Shown here: positions 1 to 4,566 of the stretch, in pieces
Position numbering within the stretch: position 1 is the stretch's first letter
Layout of the letters: each line of letters begins with the position of its first letter
Origin: an uncultured Caulobacteraceae bacterium
GTDB lineage: Bacteria; Pseudomonadota; Alphaproteobacteria; Caulobacterales; Caulobacteraceae
Assembly: GCA_946480495.1 (NCBI GenBank)
Contig: CAMLKO010000054.1
Coordinates: forward strand, 1 to 6,939
Direction of reading: 5' to 3'
DNA: 6,939 bases
The notes under the pieces: generated by a model
What the model was told of the DNA's origin: nothing
What the model saw: only the letters and a program-made list of their open reading frames with translations
Database searches by the model: none
Made by a program: the position numbers and the translations under genes

Positions 1-263
1 GGCCGCACGTCGGTGGCCTTCTGCTTGGGTTCTATCAGCGGCGTCGGGCTGCCCATCTCCTCGCCGGGAACGGCGCGGGTCTTGTGGTCGACCGACTGCA
101 GGTCGCCCGAGCGGGCGAGCCACGTCCCGAACAGCGCGATCACCACCAGCACCATCGAGGCCAGCAGCATCCAGAACGCATGGCGTCCCCAGCGGGCCTG
201 CCGCGCGTCGGTGGCCTCCAGCTCGGTGTGGTGTTCGACTTCGGCTTCGGGGTTGTAGGCCAT
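1..263 (-). CDS. Small single-pass membrane protein, unknown function (C-terminus off left edge)
   Basis: The ATG at 263 follows a clear GGGAGG ribosome-binding site, and the frame stays open for 87 codons to the window edge, so the stop is not seen. The N-terminal 30 residues or so are polar and acidic (MAYNPEAEVEHHTELEATDA, then basic residues). One strong membrane segment follows at about residues 29-47 (FWMLLASMVLVVIALFGTW). After it comes a polar stretch rich in P, E and K. With no signal peptidase site this reads as an N-in, single-anchor inner-membrane protein. It starts 17 bases after the stop of the small ORF at 281-466, so the two are probably one transcript from the sigma-EcfG promoter at 524-549. 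I do not recognise the family. The reading frame and start are well supported; no function can be given. Confidence 0.8.
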   Translation of the reverse strand, partial: MAYNPEAEVEHHTELEATDARQARWGRHAFWMLLASMVLVVIALFGTWLARSGDLQSVDHKTRAVPGEEMGSPTPLIEPKQKATDVR

Positions 264-280
264 CGGTGACTCCCTCCCGG

Positions 281-466
281 TCAGCCGGGGAAATAGGTGA
301 AGGGCTCCTGGACGGAGGCGACCTGCGCGCCGTGGCGCGCGTGGCCCTGCAGCAGGATGCCTGAGGCCGCTATGGTCGCGATCGCGACGAGGGCGGCGGT
401 CCTGAGCCTGGCCATCCGCTGACGGCGGCTCTGCGGCAGGTGATGGATCAGAAGCGGCGAGTTCAC
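281..466 (-). CDS. Small membrane or exported protein of unknown function; start uncertain
   Basis: The frame ends in TGA at 281-283. Two starts are plausible. A GTG at 466 gives 61 residues and overlaps the stop of a five-codon mini-ORF (GTGA junction). An ATG at 415 gives 44 residues beginning MARLRTAALVAIATIAASGI. Neither has its own good Shine-Dalgarno, which is why coupling to the mini-ORF is considered. Third codon positions are mostly G/C in both the 415-466 stretch and the core. The basic region followed by a hydrophobic segment (AALVAIATIAASGILL) fits a membrane anchor or uncleaved signal; the tail is short and ends FTYFPG. The longer frame continuing to 691 is rejected because it runs back through a promoter and an RNA gene on the other strand. 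It is probably the first gene of the unit with 1-263. The family is not recognised. Confidence 0.5.
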   Translation of the reverse strand: MNSPLLIHHLPQSRRQRMARLRTAALVAIATIAASGILLQGHARHGAQVASVQEPFTYFPG

Positions 467-480
467 GTTGAACCGCGCAT
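463..480 (-). other. Five-codon leader ORF (MRGST) with strong ribosome-binding site
   Basis: An ATG at 480 sits 7 bases after a GGAGG motif, the best Shine-Dalgarno in this leader. It is followed by only four sense codons and TGA. That TGA (463-465) overlaps a GTG (464-466) that opens the frame of the 61-residue protein. The arrangement is what one expects of a translation-coupling leader peptide. It could also be a chance ATG, or a sign that the true gene is frameshifted here. Confidence 0.4.
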
Positions 481-523
481 GGCGCGCCCTCCGCAAAGCC
501 GGCGGGGGAACCGGCGTTATCTC

Positions 524-549
524 AACGCGGCCATGGCCTTGGCTGTTCC
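524..549 (-). promoter_or_regulatory. sigma-EcfG (SigT-type) promoter for the leftward small-protein genes
   Basis: On the minus strand GGAAC (545-549) is followed by exactly 17 bases and CGTT (524-527), matching both elements of the general-stress sigma-EcfG consensus. The expected start of transcription is near 517, about 50 bases before the GTG at 466 and about 100 before the ATG at 415. The -35 element is about 45 bases from that of the divergent promoter at 596-621. Confidence 0.8.
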
Positions 550-595
550 GTTTGGGCGCGGACAGGTTGCGCCCGCAAAAAATCGTCCACAGCCG

Positions 596-621
596 GGAAC
601 GCATTTTGGGGATGACGCGTT
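596..621 (+). promoter_or_regulatory. sigma-EcfG (SigT-type) promoter of the small RNA
   Basis: GGAAC (596-600), 17 bases, CGTT (618-621) is an exact match to the alphaproteobacterial general-stress promoter. Transcription should begin near 627, right at the foot of the long RNA stem that starts at 625. No protein-coding gene follows on the plus strand before two hairpins with T-runs, so the product is an RNA. Confidence 0.85.
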
Positions 622-626
622 TGTGG

Positions 627-750
627 GGTGCGGAGGCGGCGACGCCCCCCCCGACTTGAGGCTGGTGAGAGCCAGCCAGCCGTCTCCGCACCCCTTTTCT
701 CGATGATGCAGACTTACGGGGCCGGATCGAAAGATCCGGCCCTCTTTTCT
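627..750 (+). ncRNA. gsrN: Stress-induced small RNA, GsrN-like (C-rich loop RNA)
   Basis: The RNA is bounded by a sigma-EcfG promoter (596-621) and an intrinsic terminator (719-750), giving about 124 nt. The 5' half folds into a long stem: 625-640 pairs with 679-694 over 16 bp with one G-U. The foot of that stem may lie just before the transcription start. Its large loop carries a run of eight C (645-652) and a small inner hairpin (660-665 with 672-677). A T-rich single-stranded linker (695-718) joins it to the terminator. GsrN of Caulobacter crescentus is a sigma-T-dependent RNA with the same plan: a 5' hairpin exposing a C-rich loop that pairs with G-rich mRNA leaders such as katG, then a 3' terminator, with the stable 5' part released by cleavage. 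Promoter and architecture are seen here; homology to GsrN is inferred from these features and from memory, without alignment. The T-run at 695-698 might also end a shorter RNA of about 70 nt. Confidence 0.72.
719..750 (+). terminator. Rho-independent terminator of the small RNA
   Basis: A perfect 10-bp stem (719-728 with 733-742, arm GGGCCGGATC) closes on a stable GAAA tetraloop and is followed by TCTTTTCT (743-750). The T-run is on the plus strand only. On the minus strand the hairpin is followed by mixed sequence, so it would be at best a weak terminator for the OmpA-like gene ending at 756. Confidence 0.9.
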
Positions 751-755
751 GTGCG

Positions 756-1232
756 TCAGCCGGCCGGTCCGGCGTGGAAGATGACGTCGGCCTGGCGGCG
801 CAGCGGTTCGGCCTCGCCGCCCGCCGTGACCGCGCCGGTGGACCCGGCGGCGACCAGCTTGAAGGTCACGGTCCTGAACCCGAGCTGCGCGAGCGAGCCG
901 GTCACCACCTCCGCCCGCTTCTTGGACAGCGCGATGTTGGCCGCCGGCGCGCCGACGGCGTCGGAGAGACCATAGACGTCCACCGCGGTGAACCGGCACA
1001 TTTCGGCCTGGGCGGCGGCGTTCTTCAGCACCGCCTTGGCCTCGTTGGTCAGGGCGGCGGAGCCTCGATTGAAATAGATGGTGGCGGTCAGGTCCGTGCA
1101 GTTGCTCGGGATGGCCATGACCGGCCCGCTGTAGGGTGTCTTCACCGCTTGGCGTATCGAGGCGCAACCGCTGGCGGCGGCGGCCAGCAGGACAAGAGCG
1201 GCGATCCGGCCGGCTCGGGCTGTCGTGATCAT
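756..1232 (-). CDS. OmpA-like peptidoglycan-binding outer-membrane lipoprotein
   Basis: The protein has 158 residues. The N-terminus is a lipoprotein signal peptide, with a hydrophobic stretch ending in an ASGC lipobox and the lipidated cysteine at residue 23. The rest is a short OmpA-type domain (about 50-155). It starts with the strand IYFNRGSAAL, has the helix motif NIALSKKRAEVVTGSLAQLG near 99-118, and keeps the Asp (D91) and Arg (R106) that in this family contact diaminopimelate of peptidoglycan. It should tether the outer membrane to the cell wall. I chose ATG 1232 over the in-frame GTG at 1244 because a G-rich GGGGGTGAAG sits directly before the ATG, while nothing precedes the GTG. An intrinsic terminator lies only about 15 bases upstream of this start and no exact sigma-EcfG site was found. 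Expression may therefore depend on read-through from the lipoprotein gene at 1306-1659 or on an unrecognised promoter. Confidence 0.9.
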   Translation of the reverse strand: MITTARAGRIAALVLLAAAASGCASIRQAVKTPYSGPVMAIPSNCTDLTATIYFNRGSAALTNEAKAVLKNAAAQAEMCRFTAVDVYGLSDAVGAPAANIALSKKRAEVVTGSLAQLGFRTVTFKLVAAGSTGAVTAGGEAEPLRRQADVIFHAGPAG

Positions 1233-1247
1233 CTTCACCCCCACAGG

Positions 1248-1277
1248 AAAAAGGCGGCCGACCTTACGCCGACCGCC
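1248..1277 (-). terminator. Rho-independent terminator after the glycine-zipper lipoprotein gene
   Basis: On the minus strand a 10-bp stem (1268-1277 with 1253-1262, two G-U pairs, five-base loop) is followed directly by TTTTT (1248-1252). It lies 29 bases after the stop at 1306. It is also only about 15 bases before the next start codon at 1232, so it may act as a partial terminator or attenuator between two same-strand lipoprotein genes. Confidence 0.8.
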
Positions 1278-1305
1278 CTTTGCTGGTCTTCAAGCGGCCC
1301 GCCGA

Positions 1306-1659
1306 TCAGTAGCGGGGATCGCCGTTTTCCCAATAATAACGGCCGGTCGCGGCATCGTAGTAGTAATACCGATGAGCGACCTCGTCATAGAACTGACGGC
1401 GGTTGACGTTCGTCGCGCCGCAGCCGCCTTGCTGGTGACAACCAGCGGCCGCACCGGCAATACCGCCAACGACGGCGCCGATGGCCGCGCCGGTGCCGGC
1501 GCTGCCGGACCCGGTGTTGTTGCCGATAGCAGCGCCCGCAAGCGCGCCAAGAGCCGCGCCCGCGGCCGCATCGCGCGTCACGGGGCTGGTGGTGTTGTAA
1601 GTGCTGCACGCCGCGACGAGCGCGCTGGCGCCTGCCAAGGCGATCCAGGACTTGTACAT
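1306..1659 (-). CDS. Glycine-zipper lipoprotein
   Basis: The protein has 117 residues. The start at 1659 is set by AGGAGA about 7 bases upstream; the longer open frame to 1851 crosses the promoter. A lipoprotein signal (ALVAAC, lipidated Cys 18) leads to a glycine-zipper region at about 31-73 with repeated small-xxx-small spacing (AAAGAALGALAGAAIG, then GAAIGAVVGGIAGAAAG). Such regions form tightly packed membrane-inserting helices, as in the SlyB/Rcp-type and YMGG-like families. The C-terminal 30 residues are unusual: a Tyr-rich strand (residues 98-101 YYYY, then YYW) and the ending NGDPRY, a layout I associate with Caulobacterales envelope proteins. It has its own sigma-EcfG promoter at 1694-1718 with a leader of about 28 bases. 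It is therefore a predicted stress-induced envelope protein; the precise role is unknown. Confidence 0.9.
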   Translation of the reverse strand: MYKSWIALAGASALVAACSTYNTTSPVTRDAAAGAALGALAGAAIGNNTGSGSAGTGAAIGAVVGGIAGAAAGCHQQGGCGATNVNRRQFYDEVAHRYYYYDAATGRYYWENGDPRY

Positions 1660-1693
1660 ATGCCTCTCCTTATCTTGCTCCCCGGACCCCTCC

Positions 1694-1718
1694 AACGCGT
1701 CCCAGCTAGACCGGTTCC
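1694..1718 (-). promoter_or_regulatory. sigma-EcfG promoter of the glycine-zipper lipoprotein gene
   Basis: On the minus strand GGAAC (1714-1718), 16 bases, CGTT (1694-1697). The predicted start of transcription near 1687 leaves a leader of about 28 bases before the ATG at 1659. It is back to back with the promoter at 1723-1747. Confidence 0.88.
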
Positions 1719-1722
1719 AGCC

Positions 1723-1747
1723 GGAACTACGGCCGCGCTGTTCCGTT
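1723..1747 (+). promoter_or_regulatory. sigma-EcfG promoter of the membrane protein/lipid kinase/phosphoesterase operon
   Basis: On the plus strand GGAAC (1723-1727), 16 bases, CGTT (1744-1747). Predicted transcription starts near 1754, about 27 bases before the ATG at 1781. The two -35 elements form the inverted repeat GTTCC-AGCC-GGAAC with only four bases between them. Confidence 0.88.
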
Positions 1748-1780
1748 AGGGTGGCGAACTCGAGACCGGGAGACCCAAAC

Positions 1781-2200
1781 ATGGAGCGCGTGGACTCTGA
1801 AGGCCGCGTCATCCGCGACGATAACGCCGAAACCGTAGCGCTTTCCGACAAGGAGCTGCGCGACGCCTACGACCGCGGCCGCCGCGACGAGGCCGGGCGC
1901 CATCGCCGCAACTGGCTGTGGACCATCGTCGAGGCGCTGCTGGCGCTGATCGCCGTGGTCGTCCTGGTGCTGGCCGCCCTGAACGGCTCGTTCGAGCGCG
2001 GCGGACGCGTGATCGACGAACAGCTGTGGAGCGCGCGGGTCGAGGCGACGCCGACCATCCAGAACGCCGCCAGCAACGCCGGCGCGGCCATCCGGGATGC
2101 TCGCGACAACTCCAACCTCGCGCCCGCGACCAACACCGCGCCCACGGCGACGACGACCACCAGCAGCACGACCACGACCACCACCAACGCCCAGCCCTAG
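1781..2200 (+). CDS. Single-pass membrane protein with Thr/Ala-rich tail, unknown function
   Basis: The protein has 139 residues, starting at ATG 1781 with GGGAG 8 bases upstream. The N-terminal 45 residues are highly charged, including the stretch YDRGRRDEAGRHRR. One transmembrane segment follows at about 46-67 (LWTIVEALLALIAVVVLVLAAL). The outer part (about 68-110) is amphipathic with Ala and Asn. The last 30 residues are low-complexity Thr/Ser/Ala ending TTTTTTNAQP, likely a disordered periplasmic tail. The basic residues before the helix predict a cytoplasmic N-terminus. It is the first gene after the sigma-EcfG promoter at 1723-1747 and its stop is 4 bases before the next start, so it heads a three-gene operon. 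I do not recognise a named family. Confidence 0.88.
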   Translation: MERVDSEGRVIRDDNAETVALSDKELRDAYDRGRRDEAGRHRRNWLWTIVEALLALIAVVVLVLAALNGSFERGGRVIDEQLWSARVEATPTIQNAASNAGAAIRDARDNSNLAPATNTAPTATTTTSSTTTTTTNAQP

Positions 2201-2204
2201 ACGC

Positions 2205-3119
2205 GTGGACAAAGGCGACCAGCCCGCGCCGACCCTTCGCCGGATCGAGGTGGTGGCCAACCCGCTGTCAGGCGGGGTGGGCCCTGACGTTCGCGAAAAG
2301 GTGGGGGCGATCCTGGCCGAGGCGGGCGTGACCGCCCGCGTCGAAACCCCCGACTTCGCCGACCTCAACAGCTGCATCAGGGGCGCCATCGACCGCCATC
2401 CGGACCTGCTGGTGATCATCGCGGGCGACGGCACCGCCCGATGCGCCGCCGAGATGGCCGGGCTCGACGGCCCGCTGGTCGCACCGCTGCCGGGCGGGAC
2501 GATGAACATGCTGCCCCGCGCCCTCTACGGCGACCGCGACTGGGCCACCGCGCTGAAGGACACGCTGCGGGACGGCCGCATCCGTCCGGTCTCCGGCGGC
2601 GAGGTCGGCGGCCACCGCTTCTATGTCGGCGCCCTGCTCGGCGCGCCGGCGCTCTGGGCCCTGGCGCGCGAGGCGGTGCGCGACCGGCGCTTCCATCTGG
2701 CCTTCCGGCGGGCCCGGCGGGCGGCGAGGCGCGCCTTCACCGGCCGCCTGCGCTTTTCGATCGAGGGCGGCCCGATGCAGAAGGCCGAGGCGCTGCAGAT
2801 CATGTGTCCGCTGGTCTCCCGCGTCCTCGACGACGACGAGCCGCTGCTGGAGGCCGTCGCCCTCGATCCCGCCGGTGCGGCGGAGGCCTTCCGGCTGGGC
2901 GTCCGCACCCTGACCGGCCAGTGGCGGCGCGACCCGGCGGTCGAGGTCTTCCGCTGCAAGCGCGCCCACGCCTGGGCCAGCGGCATGATCCCCGCCAGCA
3001 TCGACGGCGAGCCGATCCGCCTGCCGCGCCAGGTCCAGATCCGCTTCCACGCCGAGGCCTTCCGCGCGCTCGCCCCGCCGATGCCGGAACCCTCCGAAAC
3101 CCCCACGCCGATGGGGTGA
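2205..3119 (+). CDS. Diacylglycerol-kinase-family lipid kinase (DAGK catalytic domain)
   Basis: The protein has 304 residues from GTG 2205, the usual length for soluble bacterial DAGK/YegS-like kinases, which phosphorylate a lipid hydroxyl using ATP. Visible family motifs are NPLSGG at 19-24 (nucleotide site), AGDGT at 73-77 in the place of the canonical GGDGT, LPGGTMNM at 95-102 in the place of PLGTGNDF, and a C-terminal DGE at 267-269. The GGTMNM version differs from the classic DgkB/YegS form, so the lipid substrate cannot be named. The GTG start has no good ribosome-binding site and lies 4 bases after the previous stop, suggesting coupled translation. An upstream extension of the frame would run into the preceding gene and is rejected. 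The last 15 residues are Pro-rich. Its stop is 2 bases before the phosphoesterase start. A role in remodelling membrane lipids under stress is inferred from the promoter alone. Confidence 0.87.
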   Translation: MDKGDQPAPTLRRIEVVANPLSGGVGPDVREKVGAILAEAGVTARVETPDFADLNSCIRGAIDRHPDLLVIIAGDGTARCAAEMAGLDGPLVAPLPGGTMNMLPRALYGDRDWATALKDTLRDGRIRPVSGGEVGGHRFYVGALLGAPALWALAREAVRDRRFHLAFRRARRAARRAFTGRLRFSIEGGPMQKAEALQIMCPLVSRVLDDDEPLLEAVALDPAGAAEAFRLGVRTLTGQWRRDPAVEVFRCKRAHAWASGMIPASIDGEPIRLPRQVQIRFHAEAFRALAPPMPEPSETPTPMG

Positions 3120-3121
3120 AG

Positions 3122-3913
3122 ATGCGCATCGCGCACCTGTCGGACATCCACTTCGGCTGCGAGAACAAGGCCGCCATCGCCGCCGCGCGCGACTGGCTGC
3201 ACGCCGAGCAGCCCGACCTCATCGCCATCACCGGCGACATCACCCGCGCCGGCACGAACGCCGAGTTCGCCGCCGCCCGCGACTGGGTCGGCACCCTGCC
3301 GTCGGCGCCCTTGATGACGCCAGGCAACCACGACGTTCCCTATTTTGAAGCCGGGCGCCTGTTCGATCCCTGGGGCCGCTATGAGCGGACCTTCGGTCCC
3401 GCGCGCGACCACAACTACGAGGCGCCGGGCTTCGACCTGGCCGCCGTCAACACCGCCCGCGGCGCCCAGCCGCGCGCCAACTGGTCGAAGGGCCAGATTT
3501 CGCCGGGCCAGATCCGCCGCACCGCCGCCGCCATCTCCGAGGCCAGGCCCGGCGCGCTGCGCATCATCGCCTGCCATCATCCGCTGATGGAGATGGTCGG
3601 CGGTCCGATGACGGGGAAGGTCTGGAACGGCCGCGCCGCCGCCGAGGCGTTTTCGATGGCGAAGGCCGACCTCGTGCTGACCGGCCACGTGCATGCGCCG
3701 TTCGCGCTGGCCTATCCGTTCGGCGACCAGAGGACCTATGCGGTGGGGGCCAGCACCCTGTCCGTGCGCGAGCGCGGCGTGCCGGCCGGCTTCAACTGCA
3801 TCGAGGTCGAAGAAAAAGCCATCGCGGTGACCGCGATGGCCTGGACGGGCTCGCACTTCGAGCCCTGGCGCAGCTGGCGGGTCGACCGCCGTGAGCGGCC
3901 GCCCGCCGGCTGA
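3122..3913 (+). CDS. Calcineurin-like metallophosphoesterase (class III phosphodiesterase type)
   Basis: The protein has 263 residues with the full dimetal motif set in order: D8-I-H10, G38-D39, G68-N69-H70-D71, H152/H153 in CHHPL, and G188-H189-V190-H191. The compact length and the opening MRIAHLSDIHFG match the CpdA/Icc-like branch, whose members cleave cyclic nucleotides or other phosphodiesters using Mn or Fe. Substrate cannot be decided from sequence. The start ATG 3122 follows GGTGAAG, formed by the end of the kinase gene, so the two are tightly coupled. A lipid kinase followed by a phosphoesterase could mean opposing steps on one lipid or signal, but this is only inference. Codons 233-240 also form the terminator of the convergent DUF1328 gene. 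There is no signal peptide, so it should act in the cytoplasm. Confidence 0.92.
   Translation: MRIAHLSDIHFGCENKAAIAAARDWLHAEQPDLIAITGDITRAGTNAEFAAARDWVGTLPSAPLMTPGNHDVPYFEAGRLFDPWGRYERTFGPARDHNYEAPGFDLAAVNTARGAQPRANWSKGQISPGQIRRTAAAISEARPGALRIIACHHPLMEMVGGPMTGKVWNGRAAAEAFSMAKADLVLTGHVHAPFALAYPFGDQRTYAVGASTLSVRERGVPAGFNCIEVEEKAIAVTAMAWTGSHFEPWRSWRVDRRERPPAG
3813..3840 (-). terminator. Rho-independent terminator of the DUF1328 gene, inside the convergent phosphoesterase CDS
   Basis: On the minus strand a perfect 10-bp stem (3831-3840 with 3818-3827, arm GCCATCGCGG) with a three-base loop is followed by TTTTT (3813-3817) and then CTTC. It lies 86 bases past the DUF1328 stop at 3926. The same bases encode phosphoesterase residues of the KAIAVTAMA stretch. 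Confidence 0.8.
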
Positions 3914-3925
3914 ACCCTGGCTGGA

Positions 3926-4105
3926 CTAGACCGGCGGCGCGCCGCGGCCACGCACGAGATGCATGACCAGCGAGATCACGAACAGGGCGGCGAAAATCCA
4001 GAACAGGATCTTGGCCACGTCGATCGCGGCGCCGGCTATGGTCGTGAAGCCCAGGACGGCGGCGATGAGCGCCACCACCAGAAAGATAAGGGCCCACCTG
4101 AGCAT
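3926..4105 (-). CDS. DUF1328 family small membrane protein (YtjA-like)
   Basis: The protein has 59 residues. It begins [20 protein letters not shown] and continues with [27 protein letters not shown], the standard DUF1328 pattern of two hydrophobic helices (about 4-20 and 31-48) joined by a small Gly/Ala turn. Members are about 50-60 residues, so this one is full length; the RGRGAPPV tail is slightly extended. AAGGA lies about 8 bases before the ATG at 4105. Family members are small inner-membrane proteins often reported among stress genes; no biochemical role is established. It has its own sigma-EcfG promoter (4150-4174) and a terminator at 3813-3840. It converges on the phosphoesterase gene with only 12 bases between the stops. 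Confidence 0.92.
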   Translation of the reverse strand: MLRWALIFLVVALIAAVLGFTTIAGAAIDVAKILFWIFAALFVISLVMHLVRGRGAPPV

Positions 4106-4118
4106 GGTGTTTTCCTTC

Positions 4119-4150
4119 TGCTGCAGGGCGCTGTCGCCCTATCTGCAGCA
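4119..4150 (-). other. Hairpin or dyad in the promoter/leader of the DUF1328 gene
   Basis: TGCTGCA (4119-4125) and TGCAGCA (4144-4150) are inverted repeats enclosing a second pair, GGGCG (4126-4130) with CGCCC (4135-4139), with a four-base bulge on one side. The outer arm touches the promoter -10 element while the inner stem would lie at the extreme 5' end of the mRNA. It could be a protein-binding dyad in DNA or a 5'-stabilising RNA stem. Confidence 0.4.
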
Positions 4151-4174
4151 ACGTCTTATGCCCCGCCCCGTTCC
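4150..4174 (-). promoter_or_regulatory. sigma-EcfG promoter of the DUF1328 gene
   Basis: On the minus strand GGAAC (4170-4174), 16 bases, CGTT (4150-4153). It starts just 3 bases past the stop codon of the holin-like gene at 4177, so the DUF1328 gene has an independent promoter although it follows closely on the same strand. Transcription should start near 4143, giving a leader of about 38 bases. Confidence 0.85.
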
Positions 4175-4176
4175 GG

Positions 4177-4563
4177 TCACGCCTTGGAGTTTCGCCCCTC
4201 CATGAAGGCGGCGACGACGGCCGCCACCAGCTTGGGATTGCGCAGCGCATAGACGCCCGCGCCCAGCGCCACGCCGGTGGCGAGCACCGGATGCGCCCTG
4301 GCCAGTTCGACCAGCTTCTGGATCAGCGAGGCGTCAGGTTCGGCCTGGCGGCGGCGCTCGCGGCCGGCGGCCCGGGCGCGGGCGACCAGGCCGGCGACGA
4401 GCACGAGAACCGCCGCGGAGGCGGCGACGATCGCCGCCGCCCAGGCGGGCCCGACCTGCGGGACAAGCGCCGCGAACAGAGCGAAGGCCGCGGCGGCCAC
4501 GCTGCCGGCCGCGGCGGCGGCGATCGCGGCTGCCGCCGCTACGGCCATCAGCGCTCGGTCCAT
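4177..4563 (-). CDS. Ala-rich multi-pass membrane protein, holin-like, unknown function
   Basis: The protein has 128 residues. Two long Ala/Val-rich membrane segments lie at about 5-33 and 38-62. A basic polar loop follows (ARARAAGRERRRQAEPD), then an amphipathic stretch and a third short hydrophobic segment at about 92-107 (PVLATGVALGAGVYAL), ending NPKLVAAVVAAFMEGRNSKA. The paired-helix-plus-basic-tail design resembles the phage-holin-superfamily/Actinobacterial Holin-X type proteins encoded beside DUF883 genes in many proteobacteria, a likeness of layout, not a proven homology. The ATG at 4563 lies 3 bases after the DUF883 stop with no clear ribosome-binding site, so translation is probably coupled. 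It is expected to be transcribed from 4980-5005. Confidence 0.8.
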   Translation of the reverse strand: MDRALMAVAAAAAIAAAAAGSVAAAAFALFAALVPQVGPAWAAAIVAASAAVLVLVAGLVARARAAGRERRRQAEPDASLIQKLVELARAHPVLATGVALGAGVYALRNPKLVAAVVAAFMEGRNSKA

Positions 4564-4566
4564 GGA

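Noticed and set aside
507..518. GGAAC followed by CGTT on the plus strand
   Set aside because: Only 3 bases separate the elements, far from the required 16-17.
625..694. tRNA, SRP RNA or tmRNA for the structured region
   Set aside because: No T-loop GTTCGA, no SRP GGAAG/AGCA loop and no tmRNA tag frame; size and promoter fit a regulatory sRNA better.
440..706. 88-codon plus-strand open frame over the sRNA region
   Set aside because: No ribosome-binding site or recognisable protein features; it spans two opposing promoters and the stem of the sRNA.
719..742. Same hairpin as a terminator for the minus-strand OmpA-like gene
   Set aside because: On the minus strand the stem is followed by mixed sequence, not a T-run, so it is assigned to the plus-strand RNA only.
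2621..3856. 411-codon minus-strand open frame
   Set aside because: It is a shadow of the lipid kinase and phosphoesterase genes, which carry full family motifs on the plus strand.
3934..3945. GC-rich palindrome at the 3' end of the DUF1328 gene
   Set aside because: No T-run on either side, and such palindromes arise easily in GC-rich coding sequence.
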